A stretch of DNA of 64,000 bases from RGIG3009 sp045578625 (GTDB lineage: Bacteria > Bacillota > Clostridia > Oscillospirales > Acutalibacteraceae). A program made the translations under genes and the position numbers. Shown in pieces: positions 16,375 through 25,767 of the stretch; positions within the stretch are counted from its first letter, which is position 1; each line of letters begins with the position of its first letter. The DNA lies in NCBI GenBank assembly GCA_045578625.1, contig JAZNKN010000054.1:17554-81553 (forward strand), written 5' to 3'. The notes beneath the pieces are model-generated. The model searched no databases, was not told where the DNA came from, and saw only the letters and a list, made by a program, of their open reading frames with translations.

Positions 16375-17250
16375 ATGACGAATATTATCGGCGTTCGCTT
16401 TAAGAACATGGGCAAAATTTATTACTTTGATGCGGCGGGTCACACTCTGCAAAAGGGTGAGCACGTCATCGTGGAGACCTCACGCGGCAGCGAATGCGGC
16501 GAGGTCGCGATGGAAAACCGCGATATGGCAGACGAGGAGATCGTCAAACCGCTGCGCGCGGTCGTGCGCGTCGCCACGCCGGAGGATGTCAAGCGCGCGG
16601 CGGAGAACGCCGAGCGCGAAGCAAAAGCAATGGAGACCTGCGCTCAGCGTATCGCCGCACACGGTCTGGATATGAAGCTCATCAGCGCCGAGTGCGCCTT
16701 TGACGGCTCCAAGATCCTGTTTTACTTCACAGCGGAGGGGCGCGTGGATTTCCGCAGTCTGGTCAAGGATCTCGCCGGCATTTTCCGCACCCGCATCGAG
16801 CTGCGCCAGATCGGCGTGCGCGACGAGGCCAAAATGCTGGGCGGTCTCGGCATCTGCGGTCGGCCGCTGTGCTGCTCGCAGTTCTTGGCCGACTTCCACC
16901 CTGTCTCTATTAAAATGGCCAAAGAGCAGGGGCTCTCCCTCAATCCCACCAAGATCTCAGGCACCTGCGGCCGCTTGATGTGCTGCCTGAAATACGAGCA
17001 GGAGGCCTATTCCTCGCTCATCAAGATCACGCCCCGCCAAGGTGCGCTGGTCAACACGCCGGAGGGCCGCGGCACAGTGGTGGACGTCAACCTGCTCACC
17101 GGCGCTTTGAAGGTCCGCTTGGATAAAGCGCCCGACTCGCCGCCGATCGCGCTGCACCGCGACGACGTAAAGGTCATCCGTGACGGCAAGGGCGGCAAAG
17201 GCGGCGGCAAGCCGCAAGGACCCACCCCCGAAGCCGAAGAGCAGGAGTGA
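16375..17250 (+). CDS. ricT: PSP1-domain protein RicT (YaaT)
   Basis: A 291-residue PSP1-domain protein. The core (about residues 1-235) contains the paired cysteine motifs CGRPLCC (near 162) and CGRLMCC (near 200), the iron-sulfur ligands in B. subtilis RicT. That protein partners RicA and RicF to aid RNase Y-dependent mRNA maturation and sporulation signalling. The tail is Gly/Lys-rich (GKGGKGGGKPQG) and disordered. It lies 17 bases after holB and is co-transcribed. Confidence 0.92.
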   Translation: MTNIIGVRFKNMGKIYYFDAAGHTLQKGEHVIVETSRGSECGEVAMENRDMADEEIVKPLRAVVRVATPEDVKRAAENAEREAKAMETCAQRIAAHGLDMKLISAECAFDGSKILFYFTAEGRVDFRSLVKDLAGIFRTRIELRQIGVRDEAKMLGGLGICGRPLCCSQFLADFHPVSIKMAKEQGLSLNPTKISGTCGRLMCCLKYEQEAYSSLIKITPRQGALVNTPEGRGTVVDVNLLTGALKVRLDKAPDSPPIALHRDDVKVIRDGKGGKGGGKPQGPTPEAEEQE

Positions 17251-17256
17251 TCGTAC

Positions 17257-18459
17257 ATGGAACTGTATATCATCATCGGCCTGCTGGCCGTTGTTATCGT
17301 ACTGTTGATCGTGCTGCTGACCCGCAAGCCGAACGCCGCTGTCTCCAAAGAGCTTGCCGACACCGAGAGCCGCCTGCGTGAGGAGCTGCGCAGCACCCGC
17401 CGCGAGCTGAGCGACGCACTCAAGGAGATGACCCGCATCATCGCCGAGGGACAAAAAGAAACGCTCAAGGCCTCCGGCGAAAATCAGGAAAAGCTCAACG
17501 CGACGTTGACCGCTGCGGTGCGCAACCTGCAGGAAAGCAACGAGAAAAAGCTGGACCAGATGCGCGAAACGGTGGACGAAAAGCTGCAAAGCACCCTCAC
17601 CAAGCGGTTGGATTCCAGTTTCAAAACGGTGGGCGAGCAGCTGCAGAACGTGTATAAATCGCTCGGCGAGATGAAAGAGCTTGCCGGCGGCGTCAGCGAC
17701 CTGCAGCGCGTGCTGTCCAACGTCAAGGCGCGCGGCACGTGGGCAGAGGTGCAGCTCGGCAACATTCTGGAGCAGACCCTCACCCGCGAGCAGTATGACC
17801 AGAACGTCTCCACCCGCAACAACAACGAGCGCGTGGAATACGCCATCCGCATCCCCTCGCGCGAGGACGACAATTCCTACATCTGGCTGCCCATCGACTC
17901 CAAGTTCCCGCAGGAGGACTACGTCCGTCTGTGCGATGCTGCCGAAAAAGCGGACAAGGACGGCGTGGAAGCCGCGGCCAAAGCGCTGGAGCGCGTGCTG
18001 AAAAGCGAGGCAAAGACCATCGCCGATCTGTACATCGAGGTCCCGAAGACCACGGATTTCGCCATTATGTTCCTGCCGACCGAGGGCTTGTATGCCGAGG
18101 TGCTGCGCCGCCCGGGTCTGATGGAGGAGCTGCAGAACAAATACCGCATTATGGTGTGCGGCCCGACCACCATCACCGCCTTTCTCAATACGCTGCGCAT
18201 GGGCTTCCGTACGTTGGCGATCGACAAGCGCGCCGCCGAGGTCTGGAAAGTGCTTGGCGCGGCCAAGATGCAGTACGACAAGTTTGAGGGCGTGCTTGCC
18301 AAGGCAAAGAAAAAGATCGACGAAGCAGGCAGCGCACTCGACGATGCGCAGCACCGTAACAACATGATCCGCAAAAAACTCAACAAGGTCGAGGAAGTGG
18401 ACAGCGCCGATGTTCCGGAGCTGCTCGCACTGCCCGAGGGCGACGAGATCGAAGAATAG
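17257..18459 (+). CDS. rmuC: DNA recombination protein RmuC
   Basis: A 400-residue RmuC protein: an N-terminal membrane anchor (residues about 3-25), a long coiled coil (30-150), then the PD-(D/E)XK-like RmuC domain (about 150-350; stretches WAEVQLGNILEQ, IDSKFPQEDY, FLPTEGLYAEV). Family members limit inversions and are thought to act on DNA structures; biochemical function is unproven. It starts 6 bases after ricT and ends at a strong terminator, closing the holB-ricT-rmuC operon. Confidence 0.93.
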   Translation: MELYIIIGLLAVVIVLLIVLLTRKPNAAVSKELADTESRLREELRSTRRELSDALKEMTRIIAEGQKETLKASGENQEKLNATLTAAVRNLQESNEKKLDQMRETVDEKLQSTLTKRLDSSFKTVGEQLQNVYKSLGEMKELAGGVSDLQRVLSNVKARGTWAEVQLGNILEQTLTREQYDQNVSTRNNNERVEYAIRIPSREDDNSYIWLPIDSKFPQEDYVRLCDAAEKADKDGVEAAAKALERVLKSEAKTIADLYIEVPKTTDFAIMFLPTEGLYAEVLRRPGLMEELQNKYRIMVCGPTTITAFLNTLRMGFRTLAIDKRAAEVWKVLGAAKMQYDKFEGVLAKAKKKIDEAGSALDDAQHRNNMIRKKLNKVEEVDSADVPELLALPEGDEIEE

Positions 18460-18466
18460 AAGAAAA

Positions 18467-18504
18467 GCAAACCCCGAGGTTACCGGTAACCTCGGGGTTT
18501 CTCA
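18467..18504. terminator. Bidirectional terminator after rmuC
   Basis: A perfect 16-bp palindromic stem (AAACCCCGAGGTTACC and complement, 18469-18500) with A/T runs on both sides, between convergent rmuC and the HTH gene. Confidence 0.85.
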
Positions 18505-18723
18505 TTATCCTTTTTTCGGGGGGACAGGGTCGTTGGTTCTTCCCAACAGATAATCTACGGATGTGCCGTATATGTCCGCCAAACGGATCAATATCTGAGT
18601 CGGAACATCGTTTTCGCCGGTCTCGTACTTCGAATATCCGGTCTGCGACATTCCCAACATATCAGCAAGTTGTTTTTGCGTCAAATCATGATCCTCTCGC
18701 AAATCGCGCAAGCGTTCATACAT
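18505..18723 (-). CDS. Small XRE-family HTH regulator
   Basis: A 72-residue Cro/C1-type repressor-like protein: HTH residues about 5-60 (LRDLREDHDLTQKQLADMLG, MSQTGYSKYETGENDVP), then VDYLLGRTNDP. It is single-domain with no sensor region. The upstream region holds a perfect AACCTG-3-CAGGTT palindrome (18778-18792), a possible autoregulatory operator. Target genes are unknown; pth lies divergently beyond 300 bases. Confidence 0.8.
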   Translation of the reverse strand: MYERLRDLREDHDLTQKQLADMLGMSQTGYSKYETGENDVPTQILIRLADIYGTSVDYLLGRTNDPVPPKKG

Positions 18724-19041
18724 ACACCTTCACCTCACTCTCAACTATAAACAAGCGAGAAAAAACTCTTGCACTTTAACCTGAAACAGGTTGAGTGGCC
18801 TTAAGGATCGCGGCGTCTCTTGCCTTCCCCGACACGATTATTAATATAGGAAAAGCGCACCGCTGCGGCGGTGCACTTTCTTATTGCGTTTATTCCTCTT
18901 TCAGCGCTAGCCAAATGCTGTTGTTAACATCGAATTCTTGCTGTTTTCTTGTCGAAAAATTATTTGGGCACCCCCTCTTGCAAACGTCGGGGATTTTTGC
19001 CATAATAGATTTATACTGAAAACGGTAAAAGAGGTAGTAGT
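18724..19041. other. Intergenic region between HTH gene and pth
   Basis: No gene is supported. It contains the palindrome AACCTGAAACAGGTT (18778-18792), a hairpin GCACCGC/GCGGTGC followed by weak T-richness (about 18857-18885), and at its right end a promoter for pth: TTGCAA (18978-18983), 17-base spacer, CATAAT (19001-19006). Confidence 0.5.
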
Positions 19042-19641
19042 ATGCTGTTTCGCAAACCGGCACCGACCGGCGCTGTTGACTTTCTCATCGCAGGGCTGGG
19101 TAATCCGGGCAAAAAATACGAAGGCACGCGCCACAATGCCGGCTTTATGGTCATCGAAACACTGGCCAAGCTCACCGGCACGCGCGTCAATCGGGTCAAA
19201 TTCAAATCGCTGTGTGGGGAAGCGGTCATCGGTGGCAAGAAAGTGTTATTGCTGATGCCGCAGACCTTTATGAACAACAGCGGTGAGGCTGTGCGTGAGG
19301 CGATGGCGTTTTACAAACTGTCGCCGGAGCGCTGTCTGATCGTGTGTGACGACGTCACGCTGCCGGTCGGCACCATCCGTATCCGCCGCAAGGGAAGCGA
19401 CGGCGGCCAGCGCGGTATGCGCAGCATCATTACGCTGTGCGGCAGTGAGCATTTCCCCCGTATCAAGGTGGGGGTCGGGCAAAAGCCCCATCCGGATTAC
19501 GATCTGGCTGCGTGGGTGCTGTCGCGTTTTCCGGAAAGCGAACACGCACCGCTGCATGAAGCGATAGAACACGCCGCCGAAGCGGCGCAGCTCATCACGG
19601 GTGACGAGATCGACGCGGCGATGAACCGCTTTTCTAAGTAA
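19042..19641 (+). CDS. pth: Peptidyl-tRNA hydrolase
   Basis: A 199-residue Pth1 enzyme that frees tRNA from peptidyl-tRNA dropped by ribosomes. Family motifs are present: GLGNPGKKYEGTRHNAGF (catalytic His in RHNAGF), PQTFMNNSGEAV, VCDDVTLPVG and the GSDGGQRGMRSI loop. The N-terminus carries about 12 extra residues before the first strand. The ATG at 19042 follows AAAGAGG. It heads a pth-mfd operon, an order conserved in Bacillus (spoVC-mfd). Confidence 0.95.
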   Translation: MLFRKPAPTGAVDFLIAGLGNPGKKYEGTRHNAGFMVIETLAKLTGTRVNRVKFKSLCGEAVIGGKKVLLLMPQTFMNNSGEAVREAMAFYKLSPERCLIVCDDVTLPVGTIRIRRKGSDGGQRGMRSIITLCGSEHFPRIKVGVGQKPHPDYDLAAWVLSRFPESEHAPLHEAIEHAAEAAQLITGDEIDAAMNRFSK

Positions 19642-19649
19642 GGAGTCGT

Positions 19650-22600
19650 ATGTCTGTATTTGAAGCCGGGTTATCGGCGCTGCCGGCATTGGCAGCCGCC
19701 GAAACCGATCTGTCCGCCGGACGTTCGCCGGTCATGTTCACCGGCCCCGGCCATATCCATAAGGTGCTGTTGGCGCATACGCTATGCGCACGGCGCGGCT
19801 GCCGCGGCCTGTTTCTGACCGCGGACGAGGCGGAAGCCACCCGCGTGTGCGAGGATCTGGTCGCCTTGGGCGATGACGCGTTTCTGCTGCCTGCGCGTGA
19901 GCTGTCGCTGCATCGGGCAGAGTCCGCTTCCCGCGAATACGAGCAGATGCGTCTCGGCGTGCTGTCGCGTATGGCACGCGGCGATTACGGTATTGTGGTC
20001 GCCGGTATCGACGCGGTGCTGGGCTACACGCTGCCCCCTGCCACGCTGCTCGCCCGCACCCTGCACCTAACTGCCGGTAAGCCGCTACCGGTGTCCGACC
20101 TGCCTGCTGCGCTTGCCGCCGCGGGCTATGAGCGCTGTGCGCAAGTGGAAGGCTCCGGTCAGTTTGCGGTGCGCGGCGGCATCATCGACGTCTATCCGGC
20201 GCAAAACGCCTCCCCGCTGCGCATCGAGTTATGGGGTGACACGGTGGACACGTTGTCCGTCTTTGACCTGCTCTCGCAGCGCCGCACCGATCCACTGAAC
20301 GAGGTGGATATCCCGCCCGCGGCCGAGATCTTTTACGACTCCGCCGAGGAGCTTGCCGACCGCATTGGCGCGTTGGCAGACTCGCTCTCCGGCAAGCGTG
20401 CCGCCGCCGTGCGTGAAACGCTGCGGCAGGACGTCGACCGCCTGCGCGGCGGTGCTCGACCGACCGCACCGGACAGATACCTGCCTCTCATTTATCCCGA
20501 AGCCGCAACCGTGTTGGATTATGCTAAGGGCGCCCTGCTGTTCGTATCGGAGACCCAAAAGGTACGCGAGCGTATCCGCAGCGCCGAATGGCAGCTGCAG
20601 GAGGATATCAAATCCTTGTTGGAGGACAATCAGCTTTGTCGGGAGCTGTGCCGCTATCAGGCGGACTTTGAGGATCTCGCCGCCGCGCTGACCCATCGTC
20701 CCACCTTGCTGTTTGAGACCTTTGCCCGCAGTGTTCCGGAGCTGTCTCTCGGGGGCTTATACGCGATATCCTGCCGTCAGCTGCCCGTGTGGTCGGGCGG
20801 TCTGGATCTGCTGTGTGAGGATCTGACCGACCTGCTGTCCCGCCGTATCGCTTGCCTGGTGCTGGCCGGCACGGAGGAACGCACGGCGCAGGCATTAGCA
20901 GACGATCTCGTCAAGCGCGGCATTCCCGCGCTGTACGCCCCCGCACCGCAAAAGCCGGTGCGCGGACAGGTGCTTATCCTACGCGGCGGTCTGTCGGCCG
21001 GTGCGGAATTTCCGGATGCCGGCTTGGCGCTGCTGACACACGGTCGTGTAGCACCGGTGCGCCGCCGTCGGCGGTTAAACAAGCAGAAAGGTTCCGAGAT
21101 CCATAGTCTCTCCGAGCTGACCCCGGGCGATTACGTCGTTCACGCCGCCCACGGTATCGGTCTGTACGAGGGCATCCGTCAAATGGAGGTTCAGGGCGTC
21201 GTCAAGGATTACCTGAAGCTGCAATACGATAAAGGGGACACTCTGTATGTACCGGTCACCCAGTTGGATCTCGTTTCCAAATACATCGGCACGAAGGACG
21301 AGGTCAAGGTGCGGCTGCACCGTCTGGGCGGTCAGGAATGGCAAAAGACCAAGACCCGCGTGCGCAGCGCAGTCAAGGATATTGCCAAGGAGCTTATCCG
21401 TCTGTATTCTCAGCGGATGGCGACCCCCGGCTACGCGTTTGACCCCGATACCGAATGGCAATACGATTTCGAGCGCCATTTTGAATTTGAGGAGACCGAG
21501 GATCAGCTGCGCTGCATCGACGAGATCAAGTCGGATATGGAGCGCCCCATCCCGATGGATCGCCTGCTGTGCGGCGACGTCGGCTTCGGCAAGACCGAGG
21601 TCGCGCTGCGCGCGGCGTTCAAATGCGTCTCGCAAAGCAAGCAGTGCGTCCTGCTCGTGCCCACCACCATTCTGGCGTTTCAGCATTACAACACGCTGCT
21701 CTCCCGCTTTGACGGCTTCCCCGTCAAGATCGAGATGCTTTCGCGCTTCCGCACGCCCAAGCAGCAGGAGCAGATCCTGCGCGACATGGCGGCAGGGCGC
21801 ATCGATATTCTCGTCGGTACGCATCGGATGCTGTCCAAGGACGTGAAATTCCGCGATCTGGGACTGTTCATCGTGGACGAGGAGCAGCGCTTCGGCGTGG
21901 CGCAGAAGGAACGCATCAAAGAGCTGGCACCGCAGGTGGATGTGCTGACGCTATCGGCGACACCCATCCCCCGCACGCTGAATATGGCGATGAGCGGTAT
22001 TCGCGATATGTCCATCATCGAGGAAGCCCCGCAGGATCGCCGTCCGGTGCAGACCTACGTACTGGAGCACGATAACAATCTGCTGGCCGATGCCATTCGC
22101 CGTGAATTGCGGCGCGGCGGTCAGGTATACTATATTCACAACCGCGTGGAGACCATCGAGCGCTGTGCCGCCGGCTGGCAGATGCGGTTGCCGGAGGCAC
22201 GTGTCGCTTACGCTCACGGCAAAATGTCGGAGGACGAAATGTCCGAGATCTGGCGACAGGTCATCGACCACGAGATCGATCTGTTGGTGTGTACCACCAT
22301 CATCGAGACCGGCGTGGACGTGCCGAACGTCAACACGCTCATCATCGAAAACGCCGATCGCTTCGGTCTGTCGCAGCTGCATCAGCTGCGCGGCCGCGTC
22401 GGGCGTTCCTCCCGCCGTGCGTTTGCGTATCTCACCTTTGTGCGCAGCAAGGTGCTGAGCGATGTCGCTTCCAAGCGCTTGGAAGCCATCCGCGAATTCA
22501 CCGAGTTCGGCGCGGGCTTTAAGATTGCTTTGCGCGACATGGAGATCCGCGGCGCGGGCAATCTGCTCGGCGCTCAGCAGCACGGTCACATGGAGGCGGT

Positions 22601-23129
22601 CGGATACGACCTGTATCTGCGCCTACTGGCGGAAGCGGTGGACGAGGAAAAGGGGCTTATCGACAACCGCCGCGAACCGGAGTGTCTCATCGACCTACCG
22701 GTATCCGCACACATTCCCGAAAGCTACATCAGCACCAATGCACAGCGTCTGGATATTTACCGCCGCATCGCGGATATCCGCACCGAGGAGGACTCCTACG
22801 ACGTGTACGACGAGCTGATCGACCGCTTCGGCGAACCGCCGGAGGCGGTGCAGGGGCTGATCGACGTGGCGCTGCTGCGCAATCTGGCCGCTGCTATCGG
22901 CATCTACGAGATCCGCCAATCGCCCGACGGCGCTCTGCTGCTGTACCAGCGCAAGCTGGATCTGGAGGTCGGCTCACAAATGTCGGCCGCTCTGCCGGGT
23001 CGGGTGATGATAAACGCCGGACCGAAGCCGTATCTGGCTGTCAAGGGCAAGCCCGGCCTGTCCACGTTGGACACGCTGCGGGATGCCCTGCAGGCAGTAC
23101 GTACCGTCCCCGCTGAAACTGCCGAGTGA
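19650..23129 (+). CDS. mfd: Transcription-repair coupling factor
   Basis: A 1159-residue Mfd. It dislodges stalled RNA polymerase at DNA lesions and recruits UvrA. Regions in order: UvrB-like N-terminal module (1-350), RNA-polymerase-interaction domain (near 475-560: LTPGDYVVHAAHGIGLYEGI), superfamily 2 helicase with GDVGFGKTEVA near 645 and DEEQRFG near 748, the translocation (TRG) motif region, and the C-terminal UvrA-regulating domain. It starts 8 bases after pth with AAGGAG in front. Full length for the family. Confidence 0.96.
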   Translation: MSVFEAGLSALPALAAAETDLSAGRSPVMFTGPGHIHKVLLAHTLCARRGCRGLFLTADEAEATRVCEDLVALGDDAFLLPARELSLHRAESASREYEQMRLGVLSRMARGDYGIVVAGIDAVLGYTLPPATLLARTLHLTAGKPLPVSDLPAALAAAGYERCAQVEGSGQFAVRGGIIDVYPAQNASPLRIELWGDTVDTLSVFDLLSQRRTDPLNEVDIPPAAEIFYDSAEELADRIGALADSLSGKRAAAVRETLRQDVDRLRGGARPTAPDRYLPLIYPEAATVLDYAKGALLFVSETQKVRERIRSAEWQLQEDIKSLLEDNQLCRELCRYQADFEDLAAALTHRPTLLFETFARSVPELSLGGLYAISCRQLPVWSGGLDLLCEDLTDLLSRRIACLVLAGTEERTAQALADDLVKRGIPALYAPAPQKPVRGQVLILRGGLSAGAEFPDAGLALLTHGRVAPVRRRRRLNKQKGSEIHSLSELTPGDYVVHAAHGIGLYEGIRQMEVQGVVKDYLKLQYDKGDTLYVPVTQLDLVSKYIGTKDEVKVRLHRLGGQEWQKTKTRVRSAVKDIAKELIRLYSQRMATPGYAFDPDTEWQYDFERHFEFEETEDQLRCIDEIKSDMERPIPMDRLLCGDVGFGKTEVALRAAFKCVSQSKQCVLLVPTTILAFQHYNTLLSRFDGFPVKIEMLSRFRTPKQQEQILRDMAAGRIDILVGTHRMLSKDVKFRDLGLFIVDEEQRFGVAQKERIKELAPQVDVLTLSATPIPRTLNMAMSGIRDMSIIEEAPQDRRPVQTYVLEHDNNLLADAIRRELRRGGQVYYIHNRVETIERCAAGWQMRLPEARVAYAHGKMSEDEMSEIWRQVIDHEIDLLVCTTIIETGVDVPNVNTLIIENADRFGLSQLHQLRGRVGRSSRRAFAYLTFVRSKVLSDVASKRLEAIREFTEFGAGFKIALRDMEIRGAGNLLGAQQHGHMEAVGYDLYLRLLAEAVDEEKGLIDNRREPECLIDLPVSAHIPESYISTNAQRLDIYRRIADIRTEEDSYDVYDELIDRFGEPPEAVQGLIDVALLRNLAAAIGIYEIRQSPDGALLLYQRKLDLEVGSQMSAALPGRVMINAGPKPYLAVKGKPGLSTLDTLRDALQAVRTVPAETAE

Positions 23130-23151
23130 TTTGAGAGAGGAACTGCTGTGT

Positions 23152-23499
23152 ATGAGTGATCGCCGCGAACCTGTATCGGTATGGCGTATTCTTGCCATTG
23201 TGTTGCTTGCCGCTCTCTTGCTTGCGGCGATCATCTGCACGATACAGTATAATACCACCACCGGAGAGTCTGCCGAGCAGTGGCAGTCGGACAGCGACGA
23301 CACCTCGTCGCGCATCAATATCAACGTCGCACCCATTGAAGATCTGATGCTGCTGGACGGCATGACCGCCGCTACCGCCGAGCGCATCGTGACGTATCGG
23401 GAGCGAGTGGGGCGCTTTTCCACCGTCGACGAGCTGACAAACGTCTTCGGTATCAGCGAAGAGGACATTGCCCGATGGGAGCCGCACATCACCATATAG
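23152..23499 (+). CDS. Membrane-anchored helix-hairpin-helix protein (ComEA-like)
   Basis: A 115-residue protein: one transmembrane helix (about 11-33), a Ser/Asp-rich linker, then a ComEA-type DNA-binding helix-hairpin-helix domain (INVAPIEDLMLLDGMTAA, IVTYRERVGRFSTVDEL). ComEA binds incoming DNA at the cell surface during transformation. No other competence gene is nearby, so the function is only family-level. The ATG at 23152 follows GAGAGAGGAA. Probably transcribed with mfd. Confidence 0.8.
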   Translation: MSDRREPVSVWRILAIVLLAALLLAAIICTIQYNTTTGESAEQWQSDSDDTSSRININVAPIEDLMLLDGMTAATAERIVTYRERVGRFSTVDELTNVFGISEEDIARWEPHITI

Positions 23500-23521
23500 T
23501 CGCCTGCTCCTGCAATAAAGA

Positions 23522-23556
23522 TCAACGCCACCGACCTGTCGGTGGCGTTTTTATCA
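23522..23556 (+). terminator. Terminator after helix-hairpin-helix gene
   Basis: ACGCCACCGAC pairs with its near-complement and is followed by GTTTTTATC. Confidence 0.8.
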
Positions 23557-23557
23557 A

Positions 23558-23602
23558 AACAAAAAGCGAGGTGACCGGTTGGTCACCTCGCTGCTTTTTT
23601 GC
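23558..23602 (-). terminator. Terminator after ftsZ (end of dcw cluster)
   Basis: Stem AGCGAGGTGACC with 4-base loop, followed on the minus strand by GCTTTTTGTTTTG. It marks the end of the division cluster transcript. Confidence 0.8.
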
Positions 23603-23604
23603 GA

Positions 23605-24654
23605 TTAGGACTTCTTGCGGAAGAGATCCATGATGTCGATGTCGCCGTCATCGTAGGTCGTATTGCCGTTCTCGTCGGGGGCGGTGTAGGAACCGTCAGC
23701 CGAGAAACCGGTGGCAACCAGCGTGATGCAAAGCTCGTCATCCAGCTTCTCATCGAAGGTCAGACCCCAGATGGTGTTGCAATCCGGGTGGGCAGCCTCG
23801 GAGATCAGGCTACAAGCCATGGTGACATCCTCCAGCAGGACATCCGGCGAAGCGGTCACGTTGATGATCAGACCGTGAGCGCCGTTGATGGTGGTCTCCA
23901 ACAGGGGGCTGGCGATCGCCGCGCGGGCAGCAACCTCTGCCTTGTCCTTGCCTTCGGCGCGGCCGATACCCATGTGAGCATAGCCGGCATCCTTCATGAT
24001 CGCGGTCACGTCGGCAAAGTCCAGATTCAGGACAGCCTCAGCGGTGATCAGTTCGGAGATGGACTGCACGCCCTGACGCAGAACGCTGTCTGCCTCCTGG
24101 AACGCATTGGCGAGGGTGATGCGCTGATCGCTGACCAGACGCAGACGCTCGTTGGGGATGACCACCAAGCTGTCCACGTGCTCACGCAGAACGGCGATAC
24201 CGTTCTCCGCCTGCTCCATACGGCGGCGGCCTTCAAAAGCGAAGGGCTTGGTCACGATACCGACGGTGAGAATGCCCATGTCGCGGGCGATCTCCGCCAC
24301 AACAGGAGCAGCACCGGTACCGGTACCGCCGCCCATACCGGCGGTGATGAACACCATATCCGTACCCTTCAGAGCGGCAGTGATCTCGTCGCGGCTCTCC
24401 TCAGCGGCACGCTGGCCCTTTTCGGGGTTAGCACCGGCACCCATACCGCGGGTCAGCTTTTCGCCGATCTGCAGCTTGGTGTCCGCCTGAGAACGCAGAA
24501 GCGCCTGGTGATCCGTGTTGATCGCCAGGAATTCCACGCCCTTAATACCGGCGGTGACCATGCGGTTGACAGCGTTTCCGCCGCCGCCGCCGACACCGAT
24601 AACCTTTATCTGGACACCTTCCTGCAAGGTCTCCTCTTCAAATTCGAAGCTCAT
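23605..24654 (-). CDS. ftsZ: Cell division protein FtsZ
   Basis: A 349-residue tubulin-like GTPase that forms the division ring. N-terminal nucleotide motifs GVGGGGGNAVNRM (near 22) and the tubulin signature GGGTGTGAAPVVA (near 106) are intact. The C-terminal linker is short, ending in DIDIMDLFRKKS, the likely partner-binding peptide. The ATG at 24654 has AGGAGGAAG upstream. It is last in the dcw cluster, 184 bases after ftsQ. No ftsA precedes it, so another membrane tether (for example SepF) would be needed. Confidence 0.97.
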   Translation of the reverse strand: MSFEFEEETLQEGVQIKVIGVGGGGGNAVNRMVTAGIKGVEFLAINTDHQALLRSQADTKLQIGEKLTRGMGAGANPEKGQRAAEESRDEITAALKGTDMVFITAGMGGGTGTGAAPVVAEIARDMGILTVGIVTKPFAFEGRRRMEQAENGIAVLREHVDSLVVIPNERLRLVSDQRITLANAFQEADSVLRQGVQSISELITAEAVLNLDFADVTAIMKDAGYAHMGIGRAEGKDKAEVAARAAIASPLLETTINGAHGLIINVTASPDVLLEDVTMACSLISEAAHPDCNTIWGLTFDEKLDDELCITLVATGFSADGSYTAPDENGNTTYDDGDIDIMDLFRKKS

Positions 24655-24838
24655 GAAACTTCCTCCTAGTTCGTATTTTCTCAGCCCGGCTGTGGTAATA
24701 TTCGGTCAGTGTTTTCAAAACACTGCAAGTAACCTCTATAATTTTACCACGCCCTACGCGGGATTTCAACAGTATTTTTTCAAAAAAAGCCTTCTTTTTT
24801 AATTTTTTTGAAAAAAGTTTTCCCAAGGCTTATTCTTC

Positions 24839-25762
24839 CTACTGATCCGCATCATTTTGGTCAGTCCCGTCGCTCTCGGGCGGCGTATCTGCCTCGTCTT
24901 TGTTCAGTAATTCGGACGGCGTAAATATCACGACCGGTGATTCGATCTTGTCGTCGGAGTACTGCCGGAGGTTGAGCAGTCCTGTCGCCGCGTCACCGTG
25001 ACGGCTGAGCACCTTCGGGATGGCGCTGACCGCCGCCGCGATCTCATAATTCAGGTTGGAATCGTTGCCAAGCGCAATGGTGATCTGTCCCTTCCAATCC
25101 AGTTGAATGTCGCTGCGGTTGGACAGATCGATCTCGCCAACACCGGTAAGGCCGTTGGCCTTCATTGATCTCACCAGCAGCGTCGCGATCTCCAGATCCT
25201 TGCCACCGATCACCTGCGCGCCGATCTCGGAGGATACGATGTCCACACCCTTGATGTGCAGCCGACGAAGCGGCCGGTCGCTTTCCTTCGGCATCTTCAT
25301 CAAGCCGATACCCTCGGGGCTGACCACCATCCAGCTGTCGCCGACCGAGACCGCGCCCAGCTCCTCGTATTCGGTGATGGTGATGGTCACCTGTTGCTTC
25401 GCATTCACGTCCACCGTAACGTCCTTCACGTACGCAAAGGTGTCCAGAATGTACTGCTGCGCCGTGCGTTTGTTGATGGAAAACACGCTCTGCCCTTCCA
25501 CAATACCGCTGACGCCGAGAACGGCCGCTTCATCATAGCGGGTGTTGCCGACGAGCGTGATGCTCTTGACCCCAAACAGCGCGTTGGGCTTACCTGTAGG
25601 ATCGGTCTGCCGCAGCGCCGTGGGCAGCATCAACAGAATGCCCACGATGAGCAGCACATCCAGAACGGCGAGCACGACAAACAGCCGGAAGCGGTTGAGT
25701 TTCCGCCTCTGGCTGTTTGTTCGCTCGGTTGTTGTCCTACGCTTCATCCTTGCCATTCCCAT
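24839..25762 (-). CDS. ftsQ: Cell division protein FtsQ/DivIB
   Basis: A 307-residue bitopic membrane protein: basic cytoplasmic N-terminus (MKRRTTTERTNSQRRK), a transmembrane helix (about 28-50), an extracellular POTRA domain (GVKSITLVGNTRYDEAAVLG), a beta domain, and an acidic disordered tail (DEADTPPESDGTDQNDADQ). It stabilises the FtsL/FtsB-type complex at the septum. It begins 5 bases after murA; ATGs at 25756 and 25747 are possible alternatives. Confidence 0.88.
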   Translation of the reverse strand: MGMARMKRRTTTERTNSQRRKLNRFRLFVVLAVLDVLLIVGILLMLPTALRQTDPTGKPNALFGVKSITLVGNTRYDEAAVLGVSGIVEGQSVFSINKRTAQQYILDTFAYVKDVTVDVNAKQQVTITITEYEELGAVSVGDSWMVVSPEGIGLMKMPKESDRPLRRLHIKGVDIVSSEIGAQVIGGKDLEIATLLVRSMKANGLTGVGEIDLSNRSDIQLDWKGQITIALGNDSNLNYEIAAAVSAIPKVLSRHGDAATGLLNLRQYSDDKIESPVVIFTPSELLNKDEADTPPESDGTDQNDADQ

Positions 25763-25767
25763 CTCGT

